DNA of 16,887 bases, taken from an uncultured Faecalibacterium sp. (GTDB lineage: Bacteria > Bacillota > Clostridia > Oscillospirales > Ruminococcaceae). Shown here piece by piece: positions 7,583 to 13,638 of this stretch. A program made the translations under genes and the position numbers. Numbering within the stretch: position 1 is the first letter of the stretch; each line of letters begins with the position of its first letter. The notes under the pieces were generated by a model that saw only the letters and a list, made by a program, of their open reading frames with translations, had not been told where the DNA came from and ran no database searches. The stretch is taken from assembly GCA_900765705.1 (NCBI GenBank), contig CAAFSR010000299.1, positions 1 through 16,887 of the forward strand, in the 5' to 3' direction.

Positions 7583-7930
7583 ATGGCTATTTTTGAAAAG
7601 ACCATCCGCAACCAGAACTTCGACACCCTGCTGCGCAAGCTGGAGCACGCCATCCCGGACAGCAGCTGGTCGGCAGAGCTGGAAGCAGGCAGCGACTTCA
7701 AGGACGGCAGCGCCCGGTGCAGCGTGCGGGTGTTTGAGCGGTACAGCATGGTTGGCGGCAACCGCCTCAGCCTGACGCTGACCCTGTTCCAGAACGGGGA
7801 CGAGCCCATCCGGCTGTCGGCCATTGCGGCGGGCGGCAGTCAGGCGGTGTTCTTTAAGGTGAACACCCTCGGCGAGGATGCCTTTCTGGAGGACGTAAAG
7901 CAGCTGTTGGAAGAAATTTTGGAGGGATAA
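7583..7930 (+). CDS. DUF6054 family protein
   Basis: The 115-residue product looks like the DUF6054 family, small soluble proteins of unknown function in anaerobic Bacillota. I base this on the pattern of an N-terminal helix, then GSDFKDGSARCSVRVFERYSM, a beta-rich NRLSLTLTLF stretch, and a SAIAAGGSQAVFFK motif followed by a GEDAFLEDVKQLLEEIL helix. There is no membrane span. AAAGGAGG lies about eight bases before the ATG. The stop codon is one base before the start of the DUF2500 gene, so the two are translationally close and certainly share a transcript. Family recall is from memory and unverified; the reading frame itself is secure. Confidence 0.8.
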   Translation: MAIFEKTIRNQNFDTLLRKLEHAIPDSSWSAELEAGSDFKDGSARCSVRVFERYSMVGGNRLSLTLTLFQNGDEPIRLSAIAAGGSQAVFFKVNTLGEDAFLEDVKQLLEEILEG

Positions 7931-7931
7931 C

Positions 7932-8318
7932 ATGTTTTATAGTGGGTTTGACGCGCTTTTCAGCATCCTGTTCCCGCTGGTATTTCTGGTGGTGCTGGGT
8001 ATGATCTTGTTTACCATCGTGGGCAACCTGCGCACATGGAGCAAAAATAATGCCTCCCCGCGCCTTACCGTCCCGGCCGCTGTGGTGGCCAAGCGGATGA
8101 AGGTTTCCCGCCATCACACCGCCAATGCAGGGGACATGACCGGTGCCCACGGTTATACCGCCACGAGCGCTACCACCTATTATGTCACCTTTCAGGTGGA
8201 GAGCGGCGACCGCATGGAACTGCAGCTGAGCGGCACAGAATACGGCCAGCTGGCAGAAGGTGACACCGGAAAGCTGAGCTTTCAGGGCACGCGCTACTTG
8301 GAGTTTGAACGGAATTAA
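7932..8318 (+). CDS. DUF2500-type membrane-anchored protein
   Basis: The 128-residue product has one N-terminal membrane helix (about residues 9-31, FSILFPLVFLVVLGMILFTIV) followed by a roughly 90-residue beta-rich domain. That domain, with VPAAVVAKRMKVS, a TTYYVTFQVESGDRMELQL strand pair and a GDTGKLSFQGTRYLEFER ending, is characteristic of DUF2500 proteins, which resemble OB-like folds. Function is unknown. The start overlaps the end of the DUF6054 gene except for one base, and GGAGG within that gene's last codons serves as its ribosome binding site. It is the last gene of the two-gene unit; no clear terminator follows, and the AT-rich spacer leads to the heat-shock promoter. Confidence 0.82.
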   Translation: MFYSGFDALFSILFPLVFLVVLGMILFTIVGNLRTWSKNNASPRLTVPAAVVAKRMKVSRHHTANAGDMTGAHGYTATSATTYYVTFQVESGDRMELQLSGTEYGQLAEGDTGKLSFQGTRYLEFERN

Positions 8319-8388
8319 ATACGTTGCTGCGCTTTATTTTCTTAAAAATTGCATAAGCTGTGATAAAAATATTATTCTTTTATGAATT

Positions 8389-8415
8389 TTAGCACTCTGC
8401 GCTTGACATTGCTAA
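8389..8415 (+). promoter_or_regulatory. CIRCE-like HrcA operator
   Basis: TTAGCACTC (8389-8397) matches the CIRCE left half exactly. After exactly nine bases comes CATTGCTAA (8407-8415), which matches seven of nine positions of the right half GAGTGCTAA. The element overlaps the -35 box of the small heat-shock gene, the usual place for repression by HrcA. The degenerate right arm suggests weaker binding than at groE or dnaK operons. Confidence 0.7.
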
Positions 8416-8431
8416 TTGCCGGTGCTATAAC
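8403..8431 (+). promoter_or_regulatory. Vegetative promoter of the small heat-shock gene
   Basis: A perfect -35 TTGACA (8403-8408) and a -10 TATAAC (8426-8431) are separated by 17 bases, with TG one base before the -10. Transcription would start near 8438, leaving a leader of about 115 bases. Confidence 0.85.
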
Positions 8432-8438
8432 AGGGGCG

Positions 8439-8553
8439 TGCTCAGGAGGAAGGGCAAAAGGAGAGCCGCAAGGCTCCCCGAAAAGCCCTTTGCAAAGAGC
8501 TTCAAAATGTAATTTTATACCCGACCCGAACGCCGGGATTGGAGGAATGATTT
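8439..8553 (+). promoter_or_regulatory. Structured 5' leader of the small heat-shock gene
   Basis: The leader holds a two-part stem: AAGGGC (8450-8455) pairs with GCCCTT (8485-8490), enclosing GAGCC-GCAA-GGCTC (8463-8476) with a GNRA tetraloop. A second hairpin, CCCG-AACGC-CGGG (8525-8537), ends four bases before the GGAGGA ribosome binding site (8541-8546). The CTCC at 8474-8477 could alternatively pair with that GGAG. An RNA thermometer is possible but unproven. An unused AGGAGG at 8444-8449 lies in the leader. Confidence 0.45.
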
Positions 8554-9018
8554 ATGCTTATGCCGACTGTTTTCCATGAAAATCTGTTCGATGATTTCTT
8601 CGATCCGTTCTGGAACGATGCTGCACTGGAGCGTGCGATGAACCGCGAGGCTCGCGACACCTTTGGTAAGCGCGGTGCAAACATGATGAAGACCGATGTC
8701 AAACAGACGGACAACGGCTACGAAGTAGACGTTGATCTGCCGGGCTGCAAGAAGGAGGACGTTCAGATGGATCTGAACGACGGCTACCTGACCATTCAGG
8801 CAGTGCGCAGCCACAGCAATGACGAAAAGGACAACAAGGGTCGCTATGTGCGGCGCGAGACCTTCTCCGGCAGCTGCGCCCGCAGCTTCTATGTGGGCGA
8901 GGTGAAGAAGGAGGACATCCACGCAAAGTTCGAGGATGGTGTCCTGCACATCCAGCTGCCCGCTCCTCAGCAGACGAAGGCTTTGCCTGAGAACCCGAAT
9001 CTGATCGAGATCGAGTAA
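8554..9018 (+). CDS. Small heat-shock protein, Hsp20/alpha-crystallin family
   Basis: This 154-residue cytoplasmic chaperone holds unfolded proteins for refolding. The N-terminus MLMPTVFHENLFDDFFDPF is the usual phenylalanine-rich arm. The alpha-crystallin domain runs from about residue 45 to 140, with TDVKQTDNGYEVDVDLPGC at its start, a YVRRETFSGSCARSF loop and strand, and the GVLHIQLP signature near its end. The tail LIEIE provides the IxI motif used in oligomer assembly. GGAGGA lies seven bases before the ATG. The gene is monocistronic, bounded by its own promoter and a strong terminator, and the CIRCE-like operator predicts heat induction through HrcA, which is not encoded in this window. 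Confidence 0.95.
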   Translation: MLMPTVFHENLFDDFFDPFWNDAALERAMNREARDTFGKRGANMMKTDVKQTDNGYEVDVDLPGCKKEDVQMDLNDGYLTIQAVRSHSNDEKDNKGRYVRRETFSGSCARSFYVGEVKKEDIHAKFEDGVLHIQLPAPQQTKALPENPNLIEIE

Positions 9019-9056
9019 AACGCCGGTCGTGCGCGCCAAGGCACAACGCACATAAG

Positions 9057-9096
9057 ATGCCCCCGGGGAACCGCAAGGCCCTCCGGGGGCATTTTT
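9057..9096 (+). terminator. Intrinsic terminator of the small heat-shock gene
   Basis: ATGCCCCCGG (9057-9066) pairs perfectly with CCGGGGGCAT (9083-9092), followed by TTTTT. It lies 38 bases after the stop codon. Confidence 0.92.
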
Positions 9097-9289
9097 GTGT
9101 GTGGGCTTCTGCTGACGGAGAGGGGGGACGCCCGTTTTCCTTGAAAAACTTTATTTTTCTACCGTTTCGTGGTATCCTTTATAGAGCCACACGCCTTACA
9201 AGCCCGCCGCTGCACTGGCAGCAGCTGCGGGCTGTGTGCTGCAAATGGAATGTATGGAATGTATAGAAGAAAAAAAGGGGATGAAGGTC

Positions 9290-9967
9290 ATGGGCGAATT
9301 TGCCTTTCAGACTTTACGGGAAAGCATCACCTCCGCCATCAGAAGCAAGATCCTTACCGGGGAGCTGCAGCCGGGCACAAAGCTGGCCGAGCAGAAGCTG
9401 GCGGAGGAGTTCGGCTCCAGCCGGGCACCCGTCCGCGAGGCGCTGCGGCAGCTGGAGCAGGAGGGGATGGTAGAGTATTCGCGCAACGTGGGCTGCTCGG
9501 TGCGCAAGGTGCTGCCGGAGGACGCCTACGAGATCTATCTGCTGCGGGCAAATCTGGAAATGACGGCACTGCGCTATTTTGATTGCAAATTCCCGGAGGA
9601 GGATCTGCGCACCCTGCGCGGCATCTTAGAGGAAATGCGCAATGTCCGGCCGGGGGCTCTTTCGCAGATCGTGGAGAACGACAACCGTTTCCACGCAGTC
9701 ATCGTGCAGCGGGCGGGGCTGCCAAGACTGCTGAGGTTCTGGAACGATCTGAACTATGGCAACCTGCTTGTTGGGGCGAACAGCGGCTCCAACCACGAGA
9801 CGCTGGCACAGCGGCAGAACGGCATCCACGCCAAGCTGTACGAGGCGCTGGCAAGCGGCGATACCGAGGCTGCCTGCCGCGCCGTCTACGCCCACTACAT
9901 GGAGCCCATGGAGCGGATGCGCAGCGCAAGCAGCAGCATACAGGCGGGGGACAGCACAGCAAAATAA
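9290..9967 (+). CDS. GntR-family regulator with FCD effector domain
   Basis: The 225-residue product is a cytoplasmic repressor or activator of the FadR branch. A winged helix-turn-helix fills residues 7-75, with ITSAIRSKILTGELQPGTKL and the recognition motif SSRAPVREALRQLEQEG. The rest is a helical FCD domain with the metal-ligand set D131 and H135 (DNRFH), H180 and H202. Such domains sense small carboxylates or sugar acids. I chose ATG 9290 because AAGGGG ends nine bases upstream; ATGs at 9281, 9254 and 9245 and a GTG at 9236 are in frame but less well placed. It lies just upstream of an amino acid permease whose promoter carries a palindrome with the GntR core pattern, so it probably controls that gene and perhaps itself. 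Confidence 0.92.
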   Translation: MGEFAFQTLRESITSAIRSKILTGELQPGTKLAEQKLAEEFGSSRAPVREALRQLEQEGMVEYSRNVGCSVRKVLPEDAYEIYLLRANLEMTALRYFDCKFPEEDLRTLRGILEEMRNVRPGALSQIVENDNRFHAVIVQRAGLPRLLRFWNDLNYGNLLVGANSGSNHETLAQRQNGIHAKLYEALASGDTEAACRAVYAHYMEPMERMRSASSSIQAGDSTAK

Positions 9968-10015
9968 GGGGAATTTGGCTGACCGTCTAAATTTTGGCTG
10001 GTCATTTTATTCAAA

Positions 10016-10039
10016 TTGCAGATTGTCTACAATCTGCAA
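10016..10039 (+). promoter_or_regulatory. Perfect 24-base operator palindrome for a GntR/FCD regulator
   Basis: TTGCAGATTGT (10016-10026) and ACAATCTGCAA (10029-10039) are exact inverted repeats around CT. The core ATTGT-CT-ACAAT fits the TTGTnnACAA style of FCD-type GntR operators. It lies 48 bases after the GntR gene and its centre falls on the -35 box of the permease promoter, so binding should block transcription. Confidence 0.75.
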
Positions 10040-10051
10040 CTATGCTATACT
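10023..10051 (+). promoter_or_regulatory. Promoter of the amino acid permease
   Basis: TTGTCT (10023-10028) and TATACT (10046-10051) are spaced by 17 bases, with TG one base before the -10. The predicted leader is about 115 bases long and ends at GAGAGGA, nine bases before the ATG at 10172. Confidence 0.7.
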
Positions 10052-10171
10052 ATCAAAGTGACTGGTCGAGTACTGCTGTATTTTTGGTAAAATTGCGAAA
10101 TGTATGCGGAACATCGGCCTTCTTACAGGAACTTCCGCCCTGTGTGGAAAAGAAAGAGAGGAATTGTCCGC

Positions 10172-11614
10172 ATGTCAAACAAAGAAAAAGCCACAAAGAT
10201 CTCGTGGCTTACCCTTGCCTTCATGGCCTTCTCTACGGTCTGGGGCTTTGGCAACATTACCAACGGCTTTGTGTACTTTAACGGTCCGCAGGTCATCTTC
10301 AGCTGGATCTTCATGTTTGCCCTGTACTTTATCCCCTATGCTCTGATGGTGGGTGAGCTGGGCTCTGCCTTTAAAAACGAGGGCGGCGGTGTCAGCTCCT
10401 GGCTGCACCAGACCACCAACGCCAAGCTGGCCTACTACGCCGGCTGGACCTACTGGGCCTGCCACATCACCTACATCGCCAGCAAGGGCAGCGGCTTTCT
10501 GAAGGCGCTGAGCTGGGCTGTTTTCCGCAATGCGGAGACCTACGATTCCTTCCCCACCCGCTACATCCAGCTGGCTACCTTCTGCATCCTGCTGCTGGGC
10601 TGCTACATTGCAAGTCTGGGCCTGAACCCCCTGAAGAAGCTGCTGACCGCCGCCGGCACCTGCACCTTCGTCATGTCCCTGCTGTACATCGTGATGATGT
10701 TCGCTGCCCCGGCTATCAACCCCACGGCAGAGTACGTCCACGCCAACCTGAGCTTCAGCAGTATGATCCCCAACTTCAACGTCACCTACTTTACTTCTCT
10801 GTCCATTCTGGTGTTCGCTGTGGGCGGCTGCGAGAAGATCTCTCCCTACGTCAATAAGGTCGAGAACCCCAGCAAGGGTTTCCCCCGCGGCATGATCGCG
10901 CTGGCCGTCATGGTGGTCGCCTGCGCCATTCTGGGCACGCTGGCCATGAGCCGTATGTTCGACCCCGCCATCATCAACGCCAGCGCCGAAAGCTTCAACG
11001 CCTATGTTGCAAACAGCTCCTACTGGGCTTTCCAGAAGCTGGGTCAGTACTACCATGTGGGCGATCTGTTCATGATCATCTATGCCCTGTGCAACGTCAT
11101 TAGCCAGCTCGCCGTGCTGATCTTGAGCATCGACGCACCGCTGCGTATGCTGCTGGATAACGAGCACACCAAGCAGTTCATCCCGCAGGCTCTGCACAAG
11201 GTCAACGCCCACGGCGTGCACAGCAACGGCATCAAGATGGTGGCTGTGCTGTCCGGCTCCATCATTCTGGCACAGTCCTTCGTGCCCGGTGCCGCTGCCG
11301 TTCTGCGCCAGCTGACCAAGCTGAACTCTGTGTGCATGCCCATGCGCTACCTGTGGGTGTTTGCTGCCTACATCGCCCTGCGCAATGCCTACGATACCAT
11401 CCCTGCCGAGTACCGCTTTGTCAAGAATCAGGCCGTGGCCAAGTTCTTCGGCGGCTGGTGCTTTGCCGTTACCGCAGTGTGCTGCGTGCTGGGTATGTAT
11501 GATAAGGACCCCTTCACCTTTGCGCTGAACGTTATCACCCCCGTGGTGCTGACCGTGCTGGGTTTCATTCTGCCTGCCCTTGCAAAGCGCGAGCAGACCG
11601 CTGCCAAAAAGTAA
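10172..11614 (+). CDS. APC-superfamily amino acid permease, YjeM/GadC-like
   Basis: The 480-residue product is a cytoplasmic-membrane transporter with about 12 spans. The opening LAFMAFSTVWGFGNITNGF and the FFxPYALMVGELGSAF-type segment followed by KNEGGGVSSW are characteristic of the APC superfamily, closest in my reading to the YjeM and GadC group of amino acid exchangers and importers. A GGCEKISPYVNKVENPSKGF loop between spans five and seven is also typical. The substrate is unknown; a glutamate-related or other carboxylate-bearing amino acid would suit the group and the FCD regulator, but this is inference. The start at 10172 is supported by GAGAGGA nine bases upstream. The gene is monocistronic, with an operator-covered promoter before it and a strong terminator after it. 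Confidence 0.9.
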   Translation: MSNKEKATKISWLTLAFMAFSTVWGFGNITNGFVYFNGPQVIFSWIFMFALYFIPYALMVGELGSAFKNEGGGVSSWLHQTTNAKLAYYAGWTYWACHITYIASKGSGFLKALSWAVFRNAETYDSFPTRYIQLATFCILLLGCYIASLGLNPLKKLLTAAGTCTFVMSLLYIVMMFAAPAINPTAEYVHANLSFSSMIPNFNVTYFTSLSILVFAVGGCEKISPYVNKVENPSKGFPRGMIALAVMVVACAILGTLAMSRMFDPAIINASAESFNAYVANSSYWAFQKLGQYYHVGDLFMIIYALCNVISQLAVLILSIDAPLRMLLDNEHTKQFIPQALHKVNAHGVHSNGIKMVAVLSGSIILAQSFVPGAAAVLRQLTKLNSVCMPMRYLWVFAAYIALRNAYDTIPAEYRFVKNQAVAKFFGGWCFAVTAVCCVLGMYDKDPFTFALNVITPVVLTVLGFILPALAKREQTAAKK

Positions 11615-11630
11615 CCTGAATATGCTTAAA

Positions 11631-11660
11631 AAGGGCCGGTCAGCACTGACCGGCTCTTTT
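11631..11660 (+). terminator. Intrinsic terminator of the permease gene
   Basis: GGGCCGGTCAG pairs with CTGACCGGCTC (one G-T pair) around a CA loop, flanked by AAAA and TTTT that extend the stem and supply the T tract. It lies 16 bases after the stop codon. Confidence 0.92.
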
Positions 11661-11673
11661 CTCAGGAAATTAA

Positions 11674-11833
11674 GGTGTATCTGAAAACCAAGAAAATGAC
11701 GAATATTTCGCAAGCACAAGCGGGATTTAAGGCAAATAGCCGCAGGAATCCTTTGTGGATTTCAAGGCTGTTTAACGCAAAATCCAGCTGTGTTTGTAGA
11801 AATAGACTAAATTTTCGACTTTTCAGATACACC
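11674..11833. repeat. 160-base full-length imperfect palindrome (MITE-like or structured leader)
   Basis: The ends are a perfect 14-base inverted repeat, GGTGTATCTGAAAA at 11674-11687 and its complement at 11820-11833. Six further nested pairings follow in order: 11692-11697 with 11811-11816, 11704-11709 with 11799-11804, 11711-11718 with 11789-11796, 11723-11728 with 11780-11785, 11734-11741 with 11766-11773, and 11746-11751 with 11757-11762. Together about 54 pairs form one long stem. The element ends three bases before the aminopeptidase ribosome binding site. TA dinucleotides lie one base outside both ends (11671-11672 and 11835-11836), a weak hint of insertion. No open frame is present. 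Confidence 0.75.
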
Positions 11834-11850
11834 ATAGGAGGTTTGTTTTT

Positions 11851-13167
11851 ATGATCGCATCCGAAGTCCGTGAAATGCTGTCCTTCATCGACGGCAACCC
11901 CACCGCATACCACACCACCGCCGCTGTGCGGGATATCCTGCTGAAGGCAGGCTTTGCAGAGCTGCTGGAAAGCCGCAAGTGGGCACTGGAGCCCGGCAAG
12001 GACTACTTTGTCTGCCGCAACGGCTCCAGCATCATTGCTTTCCGCATGGGCGACCAGCTGGAAAATTACAGCTTCAATGTTGCCGCCGCCCACACCGATT
12101 CTCCCTGCTTCCGCATCAAGGAGAACGCTGAGATCCACATGGGTCAGAACTACACCAAGCTGAACACCGAGGGCTACGGCGGCATGATCTGCGCCACATG
12201 GATGGACCGTCCGCTGTCTGTGGCGGGCCGTGTGCTGGTGCAGGAGAACGGTGCCATCGTATCCCGTCTGGTGGCGCTGGACCGCGACCTGCTGATGATC
12301 CCCAGTGTGGCCATCCACATGAACCGCGAGGTCAACGATAAGGCCTCCTTCAACAAGCAGGTGGATATGCTGCCCCTGCTGGGCGGTGCCTGCGAGGAGG
12401 GCGTGCTGAAAAAGCTGATCGCGGAGGAGCTGCAGGTATCTGAGGAGCAGATCCTTGGCAGCGACCTGTTCCTCTATGTGCGGGAAAAGGCCACCGTCTG
12501 GGGCTGCAATGAAGAGTTCATCTCCTGCGGCCGTCTGGACGACCAGCAGTGCGTCTACGGCATCCTGAAGGGCCTGCTGACCGCAAAGAACGCCCGCTCC
12601 ATCGGCGTGGCCGCCTTCTTTGATAACGAGGAGGTCGGCTCCGGCACGAAGCAGGGCGCAGCCTCCACCTTCCTGTACGATGTGCTGCACCGCATTGCCC
12701 AGAGCCTTGGCGGCAACGACGAGGACTTCCACCGTGCGGTGGCTTCCAGCTTTATGGTCAGCGCCGATAACGCCCACGCCGTGCACCCCAACCACCCGGA
12801 GCACACTGATGTGAATAACTGCACCTACATGAACAAGGGCGTGGTCATCAAGACCCACGCCGGCCAGAAGTACACCAGCGACGGCATGAGCGTTGCCGCC
12901 GCCCGTGAGCTGGCTGCCCGCGCCGGTGTGCCGCTGCAGTACTTTGCAAACCGCTCCGATAAGGTGGGCGGCAGCACGCTGGGCAATCTGGCCATGGCAC
13001 AGGTGTCCATGAACTGTGTGGACATCGGCCTGCCCCAGCTGGCCATGCACTCCTGCTACGAGACCGCCGGCGCAGAGGACACCCTCTCGCTCATCAAGCT
13101 GATGCAGGAGCTGTACAGCAGCCACTTTGAGGAGACCGCCTTCGGCACGCTCGCCATCAGCAAGTAA
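11851..13167 (+). CDS. M18 family metalloaminopeptidase
   Basis: The 438-residue product is a cytoplasmic zinc aminopeptidase of family M18 (aspartyl aminopeptidase type), which removes N-terminal residues, often acidic ones, from peptides. The metal and catalytic motifs are all present: H81 and D83 in AAAHTDSP, D230 in GRLDDQ, E260 and E261 in FDNEEVGS, D306 in SADNAHAVHPN, and H400 in AMHSCYE. The length is normal for the family and the protein looks intact. The ATG at 11851 follows AGGAGG with nine bases between. The gene is flanked by terminators on both sides, so it is monocistronic, but I could not find a convincing promoter; the one that drives it must lie in or just before the 160-base palindrome. 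Confidence 0.95.
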   Translation: MIASEVREMLSFIDGNPTAYHTTAAVRDILLKAGFAELLESRKWALEPGKDYFVCRNGSSIIAFRMGDQLENYSFNVAAAHTDSPCFRIKENAEIHMGQNYTKLNTEGYGGMICATWMDRPLSVAGRVLVQENGAIVSRLVALDRDLLMIPSVAIHMNREVNDKASFNKQVDMLPLLGGACEEGVLKKLIAEELQVSEEQILGSDLFLYVREKATVWGCNEEFISCGRLDDQQCVYGILKGLLTAKNARSIGVAAFFDNEEVGSGTKQGAASTFLYDVLHRIAQSLGGNDEDFHRAVASSFMVSADNAHAVHPNHPEHTDVNNCTYMNKGVVIKTHAGQKYTSDGMSVAAARELAARAGVPLQYFANRSDKVGGSTLGNLAMAQVSMNCVDIGLPQLAMHSCYETAGAEDTLSLIKLMQELYSSHFEETAFGTLAISK

Positions 13168-13178
13168 ACCGATAGAAC

Positions 13179-13216
13179 AAAAGGGCTGTCGTGCGCTGCA
13201 CGGCAGCCCTTTTTTG
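13179..13216 (+). terminator. Intrinsic terminator of the aminopeptidase gene
   Basis: AAAAGGGCTG and CGTGC pair with GCACG and CAGCCCTTTT, with one mismatch, around a GCT loop, followed by more T residues (TTTTTT in all). It lies 11 bases after the stop codon. Confidence 0.92.
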
Positions 13217-13259
13217 TGTGGACGATTCAGAATGGCCGCCGCGTGCGCTTTGGCCATAT

Positions 13260-13337
13260 TCAGCGGAATTATTATTTTAACTTTTGTGACAGCGGAATGC
13301 CTGCGGGCATTCCGCTGTCATGTTTTCACGGGAAGGG
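13260..13337 (+). repeat. Hairpin repeat, copy A
   Basis: The copy starts with TCAGCGGAATTATTATTT, continues to a perfect hairpin (TGACAGCGGAATGCC at 13287-13301, loop TGCG, complement at 13306-13320) and ends with TTTTCACGGGAAGGG (13323-13337). Copies C (15021-15096) and D (16305-16383) share both outer arms but have unrelated hairpin sequences. It lies in the convergent spacer after the aminopeptidase, which already has its own terminator, in the same orientation as that gene. Confidence 0.75.
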
Positions 13338-13382
13338 TCGTAAAGGCAAACGGCAGTTACAATGTTGCTTTTCCCTCTTGTG

Positions 13383-13423
13383 AAAAAACAGTCCGGGACG
13401 ATCTGCAGATCATCCCGGACTGT
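13383..13423 (-). terminator. Terminator of the oadB-like operon; diverged hairpin repeat, copy B
   Basis: On the minus strand ACAGTCCGGGA pairs with its complement (13388-13398 with 13413-13423) around the self-complementary GATCTGCAGATC, giving a 36-base near-perfect palindrome followed by TTTTTT. The downstream sequence TTTTTTCACAAGAGGG resembles the right arm of the repeat family seen at 13260, 15021 and 16305. The left arm is poorly preserved or displaced. It ends transcription about 75 bases after the small membrane gene. Confidence 0.85.
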
Positions 13424-13496
13424 AAACTATCGCAAATATGCTGTTTGAATGTTGCGCTAATTTCTTGACTTGCGATAAAAATATTTCCCGCAGCGC

Positions 13497-13625
13497 TTAC
13501 TTGCGGCGAGTGAGGCGGTTCAGCGCCATCACCACCAGTACAAGAAAGCCGATGACCAGCAGAATACCGGTCATACCGATGAGCATCATGGGCAGGGTGG
13601 TCATCCAGGAAGAAAGATGAAGCAT
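13497..13625 (-). CDS. Small membrane protein of the sodium pump operon, 42 residues
   Basis: This short gene begins at ATG 13625, preceded by GGAGG seven bases upstream, and ends in TAA at 13497. The product has a single long membrane helix of about 25 residues (LPMMLIGMTGILLVIGFLVLVV) after a short polar start, and a basic tail ending NRLTRRK. It starts 13 bases after the stop of the OadB-like gene and ends before a shared terminator, so the two are co-transcribed. Its size and helix fit the tiny accessory subunits of biotin-dependent sodium-pumping decarboxylases, such as the OadG-like or MmdE-like proteins, although the C-terminal extension of true OadG is missing. It is easy to miss because of its length. 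The operon context supports it; function is inferred. Confidence 0.75.
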   Translation of the reverse strand: MLHLSSWMTTLPMMLIGMTGILLVIGFLVLVVMALNRLTRRK

Positions 13626-13638
13626 AAAGGCACCTCCG

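Noticed and set aside
8382..8579. A 65-codon frame upstream of hsp20
   Set aside because: Its start lies upstream of the -35 box of the strong promoter at 8403, so the transcript does not contain it, and it overlaps the structured leader.
9057..9266. A 69-codon frame after hsp20
   Set aside because: It begins inside the hsp20 terminator stem and has no ribosome binding site.
9978..10010. TGACC/GGTCA inverted repeat followed by TTTTATT after the GntR gene
   Set aside because: The stem is only five pairs with a 14-base loop, too weak to call a terminator.
11671..11836. TA target-site duplication around the 160-base palindrome
   Set aside because: The TA pairs are one base away from the paired ends and TA is frequent in this AT-rich spacer, so I mention it as a hint but do not annotate it.
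10175..13257. Two long minus-strand frames (10175-11719 and 11662-13257)
   Set aside because: They are mirror frames of the permease and the aminopeptidase, with low-complexity His/Gln/Gly-rich translations and terminators inside them.
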